A stretch of 64,000 nt of DNA from Castanea sativa (GCF_040712315.1 NC_134023.1:66810757-66874756), one strand, 5' to 3'; positions 10,332 to 21,573 are shown, numbered from the stretch's first letter. Notes: generated by a model not told the origin, from the letters alone. A program made the numbers and translations.

Positions 10332-11640
10332 ATGGAAGCTACGCACAACACTATTAGTGTCTTAATGCTCCCATGGCTAGCTCATGGCCATATATCACCC
10401 TTCCTAGAGCTAGCCAAGAAGCTCACAACTAGAAACATTCTATTTATTTTTGTACTACACCTATAAACCTTGGCCCCATCAAACAACAGCTATCTGAAAA
10501 GGATTCACTCTCAATAGAACTTGTAGAACTCCAACTTCCATCCTTACCCGGGCTTCCACCACACTACCACACAACCAATGGCTTGCCACCCCATCTCATG
10601 CCCACACTCAAAAAGGCCATGGACATGGCTAGGCTAAACATCACCACCATTTTAAAGCAATTAAAGCCTGATTTGTTTATTTATGACTTTCTTCAGATAT
10701 TGGCACCATCACTAGCTCAGTCACAAAATATTCCAACCGTTGAGTTCTTGGCCCTGAGTGCTTCAATGGCATCTTTTTTTATGCACCTTGCCAACAACCC
10801 TGGTGTTGAATATCCGTCTCCAGAACTTTATCTTCGGGATTATGAGGTTCGTAAGTTCGCAGATGATACTGACGATGGGGATCGAATACTAGAATGCTTC
10901 CAACAATCTTCTGAAATCATTTTGATAAAAAAAAATTCGAGAAATCGAGGCGAAGTATGTTGATTATCTCTCTGTTTTAGCGAAGAAGAAGATTGTACCG
11001 GTCGGTCCACTTGTTCAAGACCCCGTTGAAGAAGATGAGAAAAAGGAAATCATAGGGTGGCTTAATGGCAAGGAACCATCATCAACTGTGTTTGTTTCGT
11101 TTGGCAGCGAGTATTTTTTGTTGAAGGAGGAAATGCAAGAGATAGCTTATGGGCTAGAGCTCAGCATGGTAAACTTCATATGGGTAGTGAGATTCCCTCG
11201 AGGTGAGAAAGTCAATCCTCAAATGGCACTTCCAAAAGGTTTTCTTGATAGCATTGGAGATAGGGGAATGGTTGTGGAAGGATGGGCACCACAAAAAACG
11301 ATTTTGAAGCACTCTAGCATTGGTGGGTTTGTGAGTCATTGTGGATGGAGTTCTGTGATGGAGAGCATGAAGTTTGGGGTTCCAATTATAGCCATGCCCA
11401 TGCATCTTGATCAGCCAGTGAATGCTAGGCTGGTGGAGGCGTTAGGTGCAGGTGTAGAAGTGAAGAGAGACACGAATGGGAGGCTTGAAAGAGAAGAGGT
11501 AGCAAAGGTGATCAGGAACGTACTTGTGGAAAAACTCCAAAGAGGAAGGCAAAATAATTGAAGGAGAACATGGAAAATAAGGGAGATGAAAGAGATTGAC
11601 GGAGTGGTGCAGGATCTGCTGCGACTTTGCAGCAAAAAGA
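10332..11640 (+). pseudogene. UGT94-like glycosyltransferase pseudogene, near full length (copy 2)
   Basis: This copy spans nearly the whole intronless gene, about 436 codons against the family's usual 440-460. The ATG at 10332 is followed by the same N-terminus as copy 1. A one-base deletion after 10440 shifts the frame, and the A tract at 10926-10935 shifts it back out. From 10938 the frame runs open through VFVSFGSEYF to the 44-residue PSPG box at 11283-11414, starting WAPQKTILKH, with HCGWSS in the middle and ending DQ (the terminal Gln is typical for UDP-glucose). Near 11530 the frame breaks again, giving an early stop. The normal end (EIDGVVQDLL) is visible in another frame. At least three frameshifts make it a pseudogene. 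It would have glycosylated a small-molecule glycoside such as a flavonoid or terpenoid glucoside. Confidence 0.9.
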
Positions 11641-11649
11641 AACAGGCCT

Positions 11650-12559
11650 GGACATTTTGGAGAATAAGGTAAGAACTAAAATTGTTTTTTTTTTTTTTTT
11701 TAATTTATGTTCTAAATTCTTTTGAACTCCGTTGTCAAGATTTGTTGTATTGCAAAATTGAAGATTATCGTTATCTTGCAATGGTATGGTTTTATTACCT
11801 TCTAACTCTTTATGGTAAATTTCTTACTTATTTTTAACATTTTTATCTAAATTTTGTGTTATATTTTGTTTATTATTAATAATAAATTTATCCATTGATC
11901 CTTCTTTAGACTCAATTTTTTTTTTTTAAGTTTTTTATATTTAGAGACATATTTTATAGTAGACATTTCTAATCATTTATAAAAACTAGAATAAAGAATA
12001 ACTTTAAAATGTAGAATAATAGAACCTAATGTATATAAAAAATATTATTTAAGTTTCACCAAATAATAACACCTACATAAAATAAAGACTTACTCGTTAT
12101 ATTACCTATAACTAAAATATACATATATAAAAACACAAGATTAAAAATAAAAAAAATAATTAAAAAAAAAGCCTAGCCAAAACAGACCCAATTACGGAAG
12201 TACCACCTATAACAAAAAAATAAAAAAACAAACGCAAGCCATTTAAAAAAAAAGAAAAGAAAACTACAAGTCTTCAAGGCCCAATGGCCGGCCAGAATAG
12301 AATGTAGAAGTAGGCCCAGCCATGCATAGATAAGAAACAGAACAAAATGAAAGAGAACAAAAGGTCAAAAACGCATCTGCATAATCAAAAGAAAGAGAAA
12401 AAAACTATACCTTAGTTGGTCAGTCCTCAGCTCAGGTTAGAGTGTTCAGATGTGATCGGTGATCTTAGGTTAGAGTGTTCAGATGTGATCGGTGATTATT
12501 GATACAGTGATTCAAATCAGAGGAAGCCAGTAGAAAGAAATAGAAATGGTGATAATTTA
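11650..12559. other. AT-rich spacer, no gene seen
   Basis: Downstream flank of UGT copy 2. It contains T and A tracts and a short direct repeat 'ttaggttagagtgttcagatgtgatcggtgat' type unit at about 12430-12500 (two copies of roughly 34 bp). I see no coding sequence or RNA gene. Confidence 0.6.
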
Positions 12560-13854
12560 TGGCCTGTTTAGAAGTTTAGAAAGGAAGGAGAGTAGAAGGG
12601 AGTAGAGAGGAGGAGAGTAGTAGAGAGTAGAGTAGAAAGCAGTCGAGTAGAGGAGAATGGTTATCCTTCACCTTCTTTGTATGTTTTTAAAATTAGTAAG
12701 GGGAAGAGAATAATTAGTTATTCCTCTTGTTTTGATGTTTTAAAAATTAGGATGGAAAAAAGAGGAAATGATTAAATAGACAAATTTACCCCTTTAATCA
12801 ACATTCTCTTTTCTGATCCAAAAAAGTTTAAATATACTAACTTAGAAATCTAATATATATCAAATTTATTTTAACAGATCGATTATTACTCAGCCTAACA
12901 CATTAATAGTAAAAAAAAAAGTTTTAAAAAAATTAAAAATTTATATATATATATATATATAGAAAATAAAGAACTAGTGAAACACTTCCATAGACAGGTC
13001 AAACACCAAAAATTCAATATTTAGCAATTCTATAATCTAAAAATATAATAAAATTTAAATACAAAAATAATTATAAAAAAATACTAGATTTTTGACAGCT
13101 CCGTGATCTCTCTAAACAAAATCTTCGGGGAGACCTTCGGTGGGAAGAATCGGAGCGATGTTGGCATTGGTGGGGAGTCTGAACCTCTGGCTACCTCTCA
13201 ATCTCAAGATGGTCCTCTTGAACTCGGAGTGAGTCAGATCGGAGAACTGAGTCACGTCGTGGATCGCTGACAAGTCAAACCTCTGGTGTTGGCGCACTCT
13301 CTTGAGATTCCTCTGGAAAACCTTGAACCTGAATGCGTGCTCCTCTTCATTCGCATACAACTTGCTGTACTTCTTCTTGAACAGCACGAAGTGGTGCTCC
13401 GCCCCGAGCAGAGGATCGCCGCTTAGAGTCTCGTTAACGCCGGCATCGGCGTCGACGACTTGTCAGATCAATGCGTCGTCGGAGTTTTCCAGCAACTACG
13501 TCGTTAATTACTACTTGTTTCTAGGTAAAATGTTACTTTCTTGATAAAATATTCTGTCAAATATTGAAAAATTTTCTTTTTAAATAATCAAAGATTATTT
13601 ATATAATCGGTTTGTAATTTTGTTAATTTAGAAAGGGTAAATTGAGGAATTCATATAGTCAATAATTTATTTACTCTACTCTCCCTTCAAATCTCTCCAA
13701 TTTGGGGGAATTAAAAATGAGGGGTTAGAGGTAGTTGAAACCCCTCCAAACCCCTTCCCTTTCTTCCTTAAAAAACTTCCAAACAAGGTAATTGAATTAC
13801 TCTTCCTCCCTTTACTCTACTCCCCTTCCTTTTTTTAAACTTCCAAACAGGCCA
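12560..13854. mobile_element. TIR element carrying a captured gene fragment (Pack-type)
   Basis: The left end TGGCCTGTTTAGAAGTTTAG and the right end, in reverse complement TGGCCTGTTTGGAAGTTTAA, are long imperfect terminal inverted repeats. Similarity continues inward through a purine-rich 'ggaaggagagtagaagg' zone. TTA is duplicated at 12557-12559 and 13855-13857, as in PIF/Harbinger-like elements. The 1295-bp element has no transposase. Instead it holds about 420 bp of an RD19-like cysteine protease exon in the opposite orientation. That makes it a non-autonomous element which has captured host coding sequence. Confidence 0.82.
13092..13512 (-). pseudogene. RD19-like papain-family cysteine protease, exon 1 fragment
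   Basis: The minus strand encodes a papain-family propeptide: LLGAEHHFVLFKKKY, then an ERFNIN-type helix (EEHAFRFKVFQRNLKR), DVTQFSDLTHSEF (the GxNxFxD-like region), and APILPTEGLPEDF leading to RDHGAVKN, the start of the mature enzyme. RD19/cathepsin F-like plant proteases are vacuolar enzymes with this order. The fragment stops just before the catalytic QGSCGSCW region. There are two in-frame stops: one after DDALI where Arg is expected, and one at 13112-13114 where the Trp of the DW-RDHG junction is expected. Its GC content is well above that of the surrounding DNA. It lies wholly inside the TIR element 12560-13854 and is a captured, decayed fragment. Confidence 0.87.
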
Positions 13855-14375
13855 TTAGGGGTTTGAAATTTTTTATTTGTTGTGATTTGTGATTGTTTTG
13901 TGGTTAATTTTTTTGACCGGATTTTGTAGTTTATCTTGTTGAATTTTGGTTTATCTAGAAAATAATGATGTTATTTTTGGGATAATTAATTTATTTTAGA
14001 CCAAAGAATTTGTTGTGGTACCTATGTTTAACAAGATATACCAGAATTTTTGTTCTTTAGTTACAAGGATGTGCCAATTTTTTTTAAAAATTCATCTTAA
14101 ACTATTTTTTTTCCTACCTACCCTTACTTGTTCAAAATTTTGGGGCATCTTTTCCACTTGGGGACCTTAGACAATGGCCTAATTGGCCTAATAGCAGTGT
14201 CGGCCCGGAAAAGAATAAGCAATAGTAGAAAGTCATACCACACAAACAATAAAAAAAGCTGGCTCATCTTTGTACATAGTACTCAAAATTTTATTTTATT
14301 TTAATATATTCTATATTAAAAAAGTGGGTTCTTTTGTTGCTTTATCTCTACTTTGTCTTTTATATATATAGGATT

Positions 14376-14757
14376 AGGTTTAAATTATACTTTATGTAAC
14401 TTTATGTAATATTACACCACTTAATATTTTTTAATTAGATGTGAATTTTGATAAATCCTCCGCTAGATTACATTATCTTCGTATATTCTCTATGTTTACA
14501 AATTTAAAAATAATCCAAAATCAATAACCATGTCATCAATTAATTATTTAAATTCAAGTTTTTGTAGTTTAAAATACATAAAAGTTGAGTTTACGGATCG
14601 AATGGTAAATTACATTCGATTGGCATGAAAATTGGCATGCATATTAAGAACATACAGAACATGTATCCAACGGTTGGATTTTCAAAATATGAATTGAATA
14701 ACAAGTAATTAGGTGGTGTAACATTATTTAGAGTTACACCAGGTGTAACTTGAACCC
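14376..14757. mobile_element. MITE with long inverted termini
   Basis: The left terminus (GGTTTAAATTATACTTTATG...ATTACACCACTTAAT) is matched in reverse complement by the right terminus (GGGTTCAAGTTACACC...GTTACACCACCTAAT). The arms run about 50 bp. The interior 'ggttggattttcaaaatatg' and 'cattcgattggcatgaaaatt' recur in the element at 36517-36900 and in a fragment at about 53.76 kb. Confidence 0.7.
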
Positions 14758-14799
14758 AACCCATACACACGTACACACGTATGTGTGTGTTTTTCCTGG

Positions 14800-15021
14800 A
14801 AAAACAAAATCTAAATATTTAAGGCCTATTTGATTTGATCTAACTCAAAACTCAGTTCTCATTTCCCAGTTTCATGATTCAAACTCAATTTTTTTGATAA
14901 AGTGATGGACCCACATAGTCAGAACAGTAACAAGAACAAGAACCAAGAAAAACAATACCCAGGCCCAGCCGAATCTCAACTTCAAGCTTAAACAAGAATC
15001 ACAATACCCACATATTTTCAG

Positions 15022-15094
<73 letters not shown>

Positions 15095-15630
15095 CATACA
15101 AATTCAAAAATTGCATAGAGCATTTGTACTTAATAGTCCAAAAACATAATAATTGCACAGAGCAACCTCTTATATATCGATTAGAATCAATCATGGAGTG
15201 CAAGTGTGGGGTTATAGAGAGATTGGGGTCACTTGGGCTAAGATTTCCAAAAATGAAGTAAATTAGAGAGATTAGAAACCCAAAGACCACCAAGTCACTG
15301 AATGATCCACACACAAGAGTTGCTTCGGCTTCTCTCACCTCCAATTAAATTTCACAACTTCCTTCGATTTTCTCGAAAACCAAACAAGCGCGTTACCAAA
15401 TCAAAACCAGAGCAAATTAGCAAAACGAGAGCGTTTTGGTTTAGAGATGAAGAAAGCACCTAAGAGTCAGTGAGAGTGAGCACGAATCAATGAGCTGAGA
15501 GGGAATCGGAATAGAGAGCCTTTGTGAAGAGAGGAAGACTTGATCTACTTCATCCAGCCATCGCCATTTCTACAATTAAACCCTAATTTCTCTGATTCCT
15601 TTTCATTTTGTGAGTGTGAGAGAGAGAGTC
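14800..15630. repeat. Unassigned spacer with a (GA)n tract
   Basis: A pure (AG)n run of about 55 bp lies at 15025-15080 with a broken continuation to 15094. The flanks contain no recognisable coding sequence. ORFs over the tract are Ser-Leu strings. The sequence at 15300-15600 is moderately GC-richer and looks like a transcribed leader or an element interior, but I cannot assign it. Confidence 0.5.
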
Positions 15631-15633
15631 ATA

Positions 15634-15773
15634 GGACCCTTTTGGTAATGTTGTTCTAGTAACGTTGTTTGTATTTTTTGAAAATACGTGTGGGTAAAAA
15701 AATGTGTGAAAATATATGTAATGTTGTTTAAATATTGAAAACTGTTGTTCAAAATACACTACCAAATAGCCCC
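15634..15773. mobile_element. MITE related to 5910-6049
   Basis: The left end GGACCCTTTTGGTAATG and the right end in reverse complement AGGGGCTATTTGGTAGTG are inverted repeats. The interior 'tgaaaatacgtgtgggtaaaaaaatgtgtgaaaata' type sequence matches the elements at 5910 and 59603 in style. No clear target duplication was found. Confidence 0.6.
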
Positions 15774-15900
15774 TTAAAATCACTGAAGGTTGAGTAGTGT
15801 GTCTGTGCTATGTCACTGTTTAAATCTTCACATGTGTGTGTAAAACTATGTGTAAATAAATTACTTACTAAAATGGATAGTAAAAAATACAAAGTAATAC

Positions 15901-16150
15901 ATTCGGGGTGGCCTAGTTGGTAAGATACCAGGCCAGCAAGTCTTAGGAATTGGGTCCGAGCCTCAACAACTAGTTGGTGCTCGTTATATTTCATCTTCAT
16001 TTCAGATGATCCAAAGATAATAAATGAGTTTCTCACAAACTAGGAGTATGGGATCTCTTCCGAGAGCAGGTAAGGTACTACTATGGTTATGTCAAAGTAG
16101 GAAAGTCACACTAATCGCCCCCTCTACCCATTTTTTGTTTGCCAAAAAAA
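15901..16150 (+). mobile_element. tRNA-derived SINE
   Basis: A perfect RNA polymerase III A box, TGGCCTAGTTGG, lies at 15909-15920, and a B-box-like GGTCCGAGCC at 15953-15962, about 32 bp apart as in tRNA-derived SINE heads. The body ends in a short A tract near 16145. It has no cloverleaf and is not a tRNA gene. A truncated copy sits at the equivalent place in unit 1 (8590). Confidence 0.72.
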
Positions 16151-16741
16151 ATTCAACAACAAAAAAATGATTTTTTTTCCAAATATGAAATGGTAAGTTA
16201 TCCTAAAAAGTCTAATAGGAACTTAAAAGGAACAAGAATATTATACTTTTTTTTATATGACCTATGGCAGATTTGATTATGTGCTTTTCAATTAAAATCA
16301 TTTTGCATCTTTTTGATAATCTTTTTCTTGACAGATTTGAAAACATTACACGACCTATGGCAGATTTGAAATTCTATTGAATACGATTGTTATTTTATTT
16401 AACAAATGATTGATTATTTTTTAAGTTCCATTCTATTTCATTGGGTTTCTATTAAGTTGCAAATTATGGTGGATAACATATGGAGACACCATGTTCCATT
16501 TATTCTTCTTTTTCCTCCTAGCTTAGTCTTTTTTGCAGAAAAAGGAAATACAGACAAACCATCACGGCATCACCTATATACAGAGCAAATAATCACAGTT
16601 AAGTTAGCAACTGGCTAAAACAACAGAAATGAATGACAGCCTTACAACCATACTACTACATACAGACTTGTATATTGCAGACCACAAAACACAGGTAAAT
16701 TACAAAACAACATCTTCATTGGCGACTTGCACAGGCTGTGT

Positions 16742-16925
16742 CGAATCCCATTGAATCCAAAAAAAGGCAGATTAGCAAATATGTAGGCAATGTATCATAA
16801 AAGATCTCTCTATCCCTTTGAAAAGCTCCCTACTTTGCCAATCTGTCTGCCCAAAAATTTGCTTCTTGCCAGATGCGTCTACATTCACTTGCCATTTTCT
16901 AGTCAGGAGAGACCTGCAATCCAAA
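16742..16925 (-). pseudogene. RNase H (RVT_3) C-terminal fragment, unit 2
   Basis: The minus-strand frame reads CRRIWQEANFWADRLAK, a stop, then GAFQRDREIFYDTLPTYLL and ends GFDTACASRQ. 'EAN...AD.LAK' is the conserved end of the RNase H-like domain of plant LINE-type proteins, including the last catalytic Asp region. A stop replaces a residue after LAK. Upstream, at about 16920, an 'ag' precedes the frame, but no further domain is seen. It is probably a LINE-derived 3' remnant duplicated with the block. Confidence 0.6.
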
Positions 16926-16929
16926 ATAA

Positions 16930-18160
16930 GATTAGTTAAACAAGATGGAAAGGTATTTTTTTGACAAAATATTATTAATAAGATGTGGAAAAGCCATGTG
17001 ACTATTACTGATTGCACATGTGCACCTGCACTAAGAAAAGCCGATGTTAAATGTTGAGGACCCTAAATAAAACCACTCCTTTATTCATAAACACAACAAG
17101 TATATACATAGCTACTCTAACCTGGTTTTGATTCAGCATTGAACAATAACTAAATGTTTTTTTTTTTCATGTAACTGCCATCAACCATAGAAAGAAAAAG
17201 ATGACATAATAGTCAAGAGCCTTGTAACTTAGTATTGTGTAATTATTCAATAGAAATGAACTTGGGGATAAATCCCCACCCCACTTGTTGTACTTGTAAG
17301 CAACCAAAGAAAATTAAATAGTAGAGTTACTTTTCAACAAAAAAAAAAAAAAAAAAGATGCAAAGAGTTAAACATTTACATTTGTGATCACAAATTCTCA
17401 ATGGTGTTTAAAGTATTTTTCATGAACAGAACAAAGACATTTCTTCACTTCCTATAAAAGGAAAAGATACATTGGATCTCTTTTTTTTTCTTGCTTCTTT
17501 TTTGGGTAAGAAAGAATTGAAGAAGTTCAATTTATATGCCTCCCCCTCTCACATAAATGACTTCTAAGTGGAAAATCATCGTGTAGAGTCCATCTTTATG
17601 TGAAAAGAAGGTATAACAGAAAACAATGAACCTTAAGTCTACAAAAACAGAAACATGTTTCAGACTTTACCAACATATATATGCATCTATTCAGATTGAA
17701 GATGGGATTAAGTGATTAGAAGAATTTCTAAATTTTAGATCAGTAGGTTATTGACAATTTAACATATGGTACTTAGTCGACAATATATCATAAATAAGTA
17801 AATAACTTCAAAAAATTTCAATAACACATTGTTGGGTGTAGAATGTAAATTTATAAGCAGAATTTTTCAAAAAGTAAAAATATCTCCCTTATTTTTCTCT
17901 GTTTGTTGCAACAAATGTGGTTATGACTACTACATTGGACTGTCTAATATATCCTATCTTTATTCTATGCAATTAAACATAACATTCTTTTTATTTTTGA
18001 TAAGTCTCTAGCTAGCATAACTTTCTACTTTTTACTAAGCATTAGGAAAAATAATAACCAAAAAAGCTTGAATACAGTCCCCAAAGTTGTTGACAGCTAA
18101 TGTGAAAAATGAAAAGAAAAAAGTTAAATCATTATACTACTTGTCACATACCTTCAAGAA
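16930..18160. other. Spacer, no gene seen
   Basis: AT-rich DNA between the duplicated block and the TERT relic. It may include the old TERT 3' flank. No reading frame, tRNA-like box or terminal repeat was recognised. Confidence 0.55.
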
Positions 18161-18161
18161 T

Positions 18162-19825
18162 TTAATACTTAATTTTCCAAATTAAGAAAGAATGTGAGGT
18201 ATCAACTGCATAATTTAGTTGAGAAGGCAGTGGCTCACTCTTATGTATTTTATGTGCCAACTCACACCTTAATAAGGATAGCAACTGTTTATGCTGTGAT
18301 TCTTTTCTCTTCAGTACTTGGATACATGCATAAAATCCAAGCCAACCAACTTCTTCTTCCTCCAACTGAAGTATAGGCTAGATATCAGAATAGCATTATC
18401 CAGAACGCATCCGTTTCTTTATGAGCTTGTACATATACCTAACAAGACAATCAACAAAGACAATGAACTGAAAAAATAGTATAAGAGAAGTATCATTAAA
18501 TGTTGAAAATTAAATTTTATAGTTGTTAAATTAAAATATTATGAACCAAAGCATAGACAGCCATTCAATTACTTTACATGGCCATTGCACACGGGGCTTC
18601 ACAAATTGCTAAAATATCAACTAAAATCAGCACAGGAAAACTGCATCTCAATAAACCAAGTTTAATAACCACATATACTGTAAGATAAACAAGGATTGCA
18701 TCCATACCTCACAGATTTTTGAATTATTTTTAGGTAGAATCCCACTCGAAGTTTGCATATGTACGATAAGTCATGAACATAGCAATGAAACTTCATTGCA
18801 CATACCAAAAAAGCCTGATATAGGATGGCATTTAGGTCTCATAAAGCCACATAGCTTTGTCTTCAGATGTTGACCTGGTTTACCTTGCCAGCTGATAGTA
18901 AGAGTCGAGCTTAAATGGTTATTCGGATACCTGTTTAGTATAGGGAACAAGTTACTTGGGGAAGAGATTGAACTTCCATAATACTGAGATTCAAAGTTTA
19001 CATTAGATAAACCAAAAAAGCAAATCTAACGGCAAAATGTAGAGCTTCCATAACAAGACAATGAAATATCATTTTTTTTTTTGAATGAGCCCAAAAATGT
19101 GAGGCAAACAACTAGACCTAGCTTCATTCTAAGAGCCCAAAAGTACTTCAGAGAGGACTGGACACTGCTTGACTACTACTGCTTGTAATTTAAACATTTT
19201 AACTCACACAACATATCAAAGAAGTTGGTAAGGATGTGGTATTGATAATTTGTGGCTAAAAATTCAATAATAATTAGGTCCAATAACGATAAACAAAAAG
19301 AAATCAAGCAAAAGGAAACTCTCTAGCATAATTGTTTGGAAGAAAGAGATATAAAACCAAATAAGAATGCTACGTAACAATTTCGAGAGTATAAAATGTA
19401 TGCTTAATGAGTAGCATGACAATGATATGGAATGATTTCAAAGGTTCAAATGATTGTGTCCCAATCTTGACATCTGAAGCAAAAATCCAAAATAGAAGGT
19501 TATAAGATACATCTAGCAAGTAGAATGACAAGAAGTAAGTAAAACTATATACAAAAATTAACTTTGAGTAGTCTGCCTGAACTTCTAAAAGTGCTACAAT
19601 TGATAAGCAGTCCACTACATCGAAGAAATGAAATACCATCTTCACCCACATAATCCCTGCTTGATGGAGTCCCTGATAAGTCTCCAATATCAAAATTTAG
19701 AGAAAATTTCCATCATTCATGTAGCAGTTATACGCGCGAAATCCTCTTTGCAACCTGGAAAAGAAGCTAGCAGCCAGCTTCTTTGAGGTTGAGATGAGAA
19801 GGAAGTCATCAATAAATCTAAGAAG
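18162..19825 (-). pseudogene. TERT: Telomerase reverse transcriptase (TERT) relic, 3' exons
   Basis: TERT is the catalytic subunit of telomerase in the nucleus. Going 5' to 3' on the minus strand, exon b (about 19821-19563) has motif C, LLRFIDDFLLISTSKK with the paired catalytic Asp, then LAASFFSRLQRGFR and YMNDG. In other frames it continues with GISFLRCSGLLINCS and LEVQADYSK. Exon c (18930-18708) has HLKTKLCGFMRPKCHP and FLVCAMKFHCYVHDLSYICK. Exon d (about 18438-18400) has YMYKLIKKRMRS. The last exon (18365-18162) runs from LEEEEVGWLG to FLIWKIKY and a stop. Damage includes a one-base loss near 19700, a one-base gain near 19585, a deletion inside exon c between HP and YQAFL, and a final intron of only about 34 bp. 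A Copia element splits it from the next exon upstream. The order and motifs make the family secure, and it is clearly a pseudogene. Confidence 0.9.
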
Positions 19826-20285
19826 TGAAGAAACAGGTAAGTTTCAGTGAAGATCACACAGATCTTTGATTCAAACACACAAAATCTGATAAGGAAAAGA
19901 TGCGAGAAAGTGAGAGAGAGAGAGAAAGAGAAGAGAAAATCAGAGAGAGTTTGAGAGGAAAACTGATTCTGTTATTCACTATATGATCATAATCTATTAC
20001 ATTCATTCAGTATATATAGGAATTACATGGATAAATAGGATCTAGAATCATCTAACACTATAACTAACTATAACAAATTTTCCCGCCAACTGCTGAAGTA
20101 GATCTCACTCGTGCTACAACTGATTCACACATGTGCCATAACTAACTCACAACCACAAGCAAAATGACACAGTTTGAATAAGTGATTACACGTGTGTGTT
20201 GAACAGCACGTGCTATCTGTCTTCCTTCTTGTTCAATTTCTCTGTCTCTGTTTTATGCAATTGCTTTGCTCTTGTACCTTCAACA
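19826..20285 (-). repeat. Copia A 3' LTR
   Basis: A 460-bp LTR, TG...CA bounded, sharing its sequence with 25612-26047. It carries 24 to 28 bp near 20095-20122 that are absent from the other LTR, plus scattered substitutions, so the insertion is not recent. Confidence 0.93.
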
Positions 20286-20327
20286 TCCCCCCTCAAATGA
20301 ATAGGGAAGGAACGAGACATGAGTTTG

Positions 20328-20734
20328 TCATGGAAGAAGAGAAACAAAGGACCAGGGCAAAGGCTTAGTAAAGACATTAGCAAGATTATCTTTGCTAGAA
20401 ACAAACCGAATAGCTAAATCCTTGTGAAGAACGCGATCTCTAATAAAATGATAATTTAACTCAACATGCTTACTGCGAGCATGAAAGATAGGATTGGAAG
20501 CAAGAGCAATAGTAGACACATTGTCACACCAAAGAACTAGAATATGATCAAGGAAAAGAAGAAGATCACGAAACAATTGTCTAAGCCAGGAGAGCTCAGC
20601 TGCAATGGTAGCGAGTGCATGACACTCTACCTCTATAGAGGATTTGGAAACAGTAGACTGCTTCTTGGAGGACCAAGAGATAGGAATAGGCCCTAAAAAT
20701 ACCATAAATCTAATGGTTGATTTCCTATCAAAAG
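20328..20734 (-). pseudogene. Copia A RNase H domain
   Basis: On the minus strand after the nested solo LTR the frame resumes with DRKSTIRFMVFLGPIPISWS, then SKKQSTVSKSSIEVECHALA and LWCDNVSTIALASNP, and ends with HVELNYHFIRDRV and the FTKPLP motif. These are the conserved steps of the Copia RNase H C-terminus. The matching N-terminal half (DTDWAGDP) lies at about 21580, across the solo LTR. Confidence 0.9.
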
Positions 20735-21568
20735 TGTTAGGTTCTAAGACTTTAGGGTATAAATGTATTAGAACTTCAATGTGTAATGTTGGCAAACCAT
20801 AATAAAAACTTAGAGTCTAGATATAGGCTGCTCAAAGTGTGTTTATGTGTAAAGTTGGAATCGAGTAAGTGCAGAAAATTACTATTCAATTTTTGCAAGG
20901 CTCGATAGATTGAAAATTAAACTTGTTCGATCGAAGATCTGCAAATTGTTTTTCTGTAGAATTTTCCAACTCAGCCCAAGCCCATTTGTCGTGTGAGGTT
21001 TTATGTTTTATGTCTCATATAAATAGAAAAACCATAGCCACGTTTTAGTGGTTGATATGCTGTATGTATGAATCTTTTGTGAGATCTAGAGGTGTTTACC
21101 TTCATACATACTTAGGGTTATCAAGATTAAGATTGATGTCGAGAACTTGGTGATCTCTTCAGTTACTGTTTCAAGAGCTTAAAGAAAAACACAAGTTGGT
21201 GTACTTGAGGCTGCTGTGGATCTAACAAAGAAGTAGTCCATAGACTCGGAGCTGTCACGTGGTCGTGGTAGTAAGTTTTTTACTCGAGGTAGAATTAGGA
21301 TGTTAGTGGTCTAAGTCCTTTTGTAAAACTTTAATTTTTTCATCGTGGATCTATTTTACCTTGAGGATAGCTAGGTTAAATCATTCCCAAGTTTTTTACC
21401 GGTTTGGTTTTCCTGGGTTATCATATTGTGTGTTCTTTATATTTCTACACTGCTTTACATGATATGATTTGTTTGTGTTAACCTAGATCTGAATAATTTA
21501 TCTAAGTAATCACTTGGTTAAATAACTAGGTTAAACAACTTGTATTTTAAGGGGTCTAAAAACATACA
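20735..21568 (+). mobile_element. Solo LTR of Copia B nested in Copia A
   Basis: An 834-bp LTR starting TGTTAGGTTC and ending AAAACATACA, with AAAAG duplicated at 20730-20734 and 21569-21573. It is closely similar along its length to the 5' LTR of the Copia element at 56155-57002 (in the opposite strand sense). It interrupts the Copia A RNase H between DWAGDP and DRKST. No internal sequence remains, so it is a solo LTR formed after insertion. Confidence 0.93.
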
Positions 21569-21573
21569 AAAAG

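Larger units (their letters stand above)
9631..16835. repeat. Segmental tandem duplication, unit 2
   Basis: Matches unit 1: 9630-10331 corresponds to the UGT upstream segment minus the two MITEs, 10332-11088 to the UGT 5' half, and 15880-16835 to the tail block. Unit 2 alone carries the UGT 3' half and the interval 11650-15880, with its captured-exon element. Both units share the same extra base in the UGT A tract. Confidence 0.85.

Noticed and set aside
14872..15344. Ser-Leu repeat ORFs on the minus strand
   Set aside because: Created by the (GA)n tract at 15025-15094.
15909..15962. tRNA gene suggested by A and B boxes
   Set aside because: No cloverleaf or acceptor stem is formed and the unit continues into an A tract, so it is a SINE head. 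The same holds for the box pairs near 33187, 36400, 43500 and 44700.
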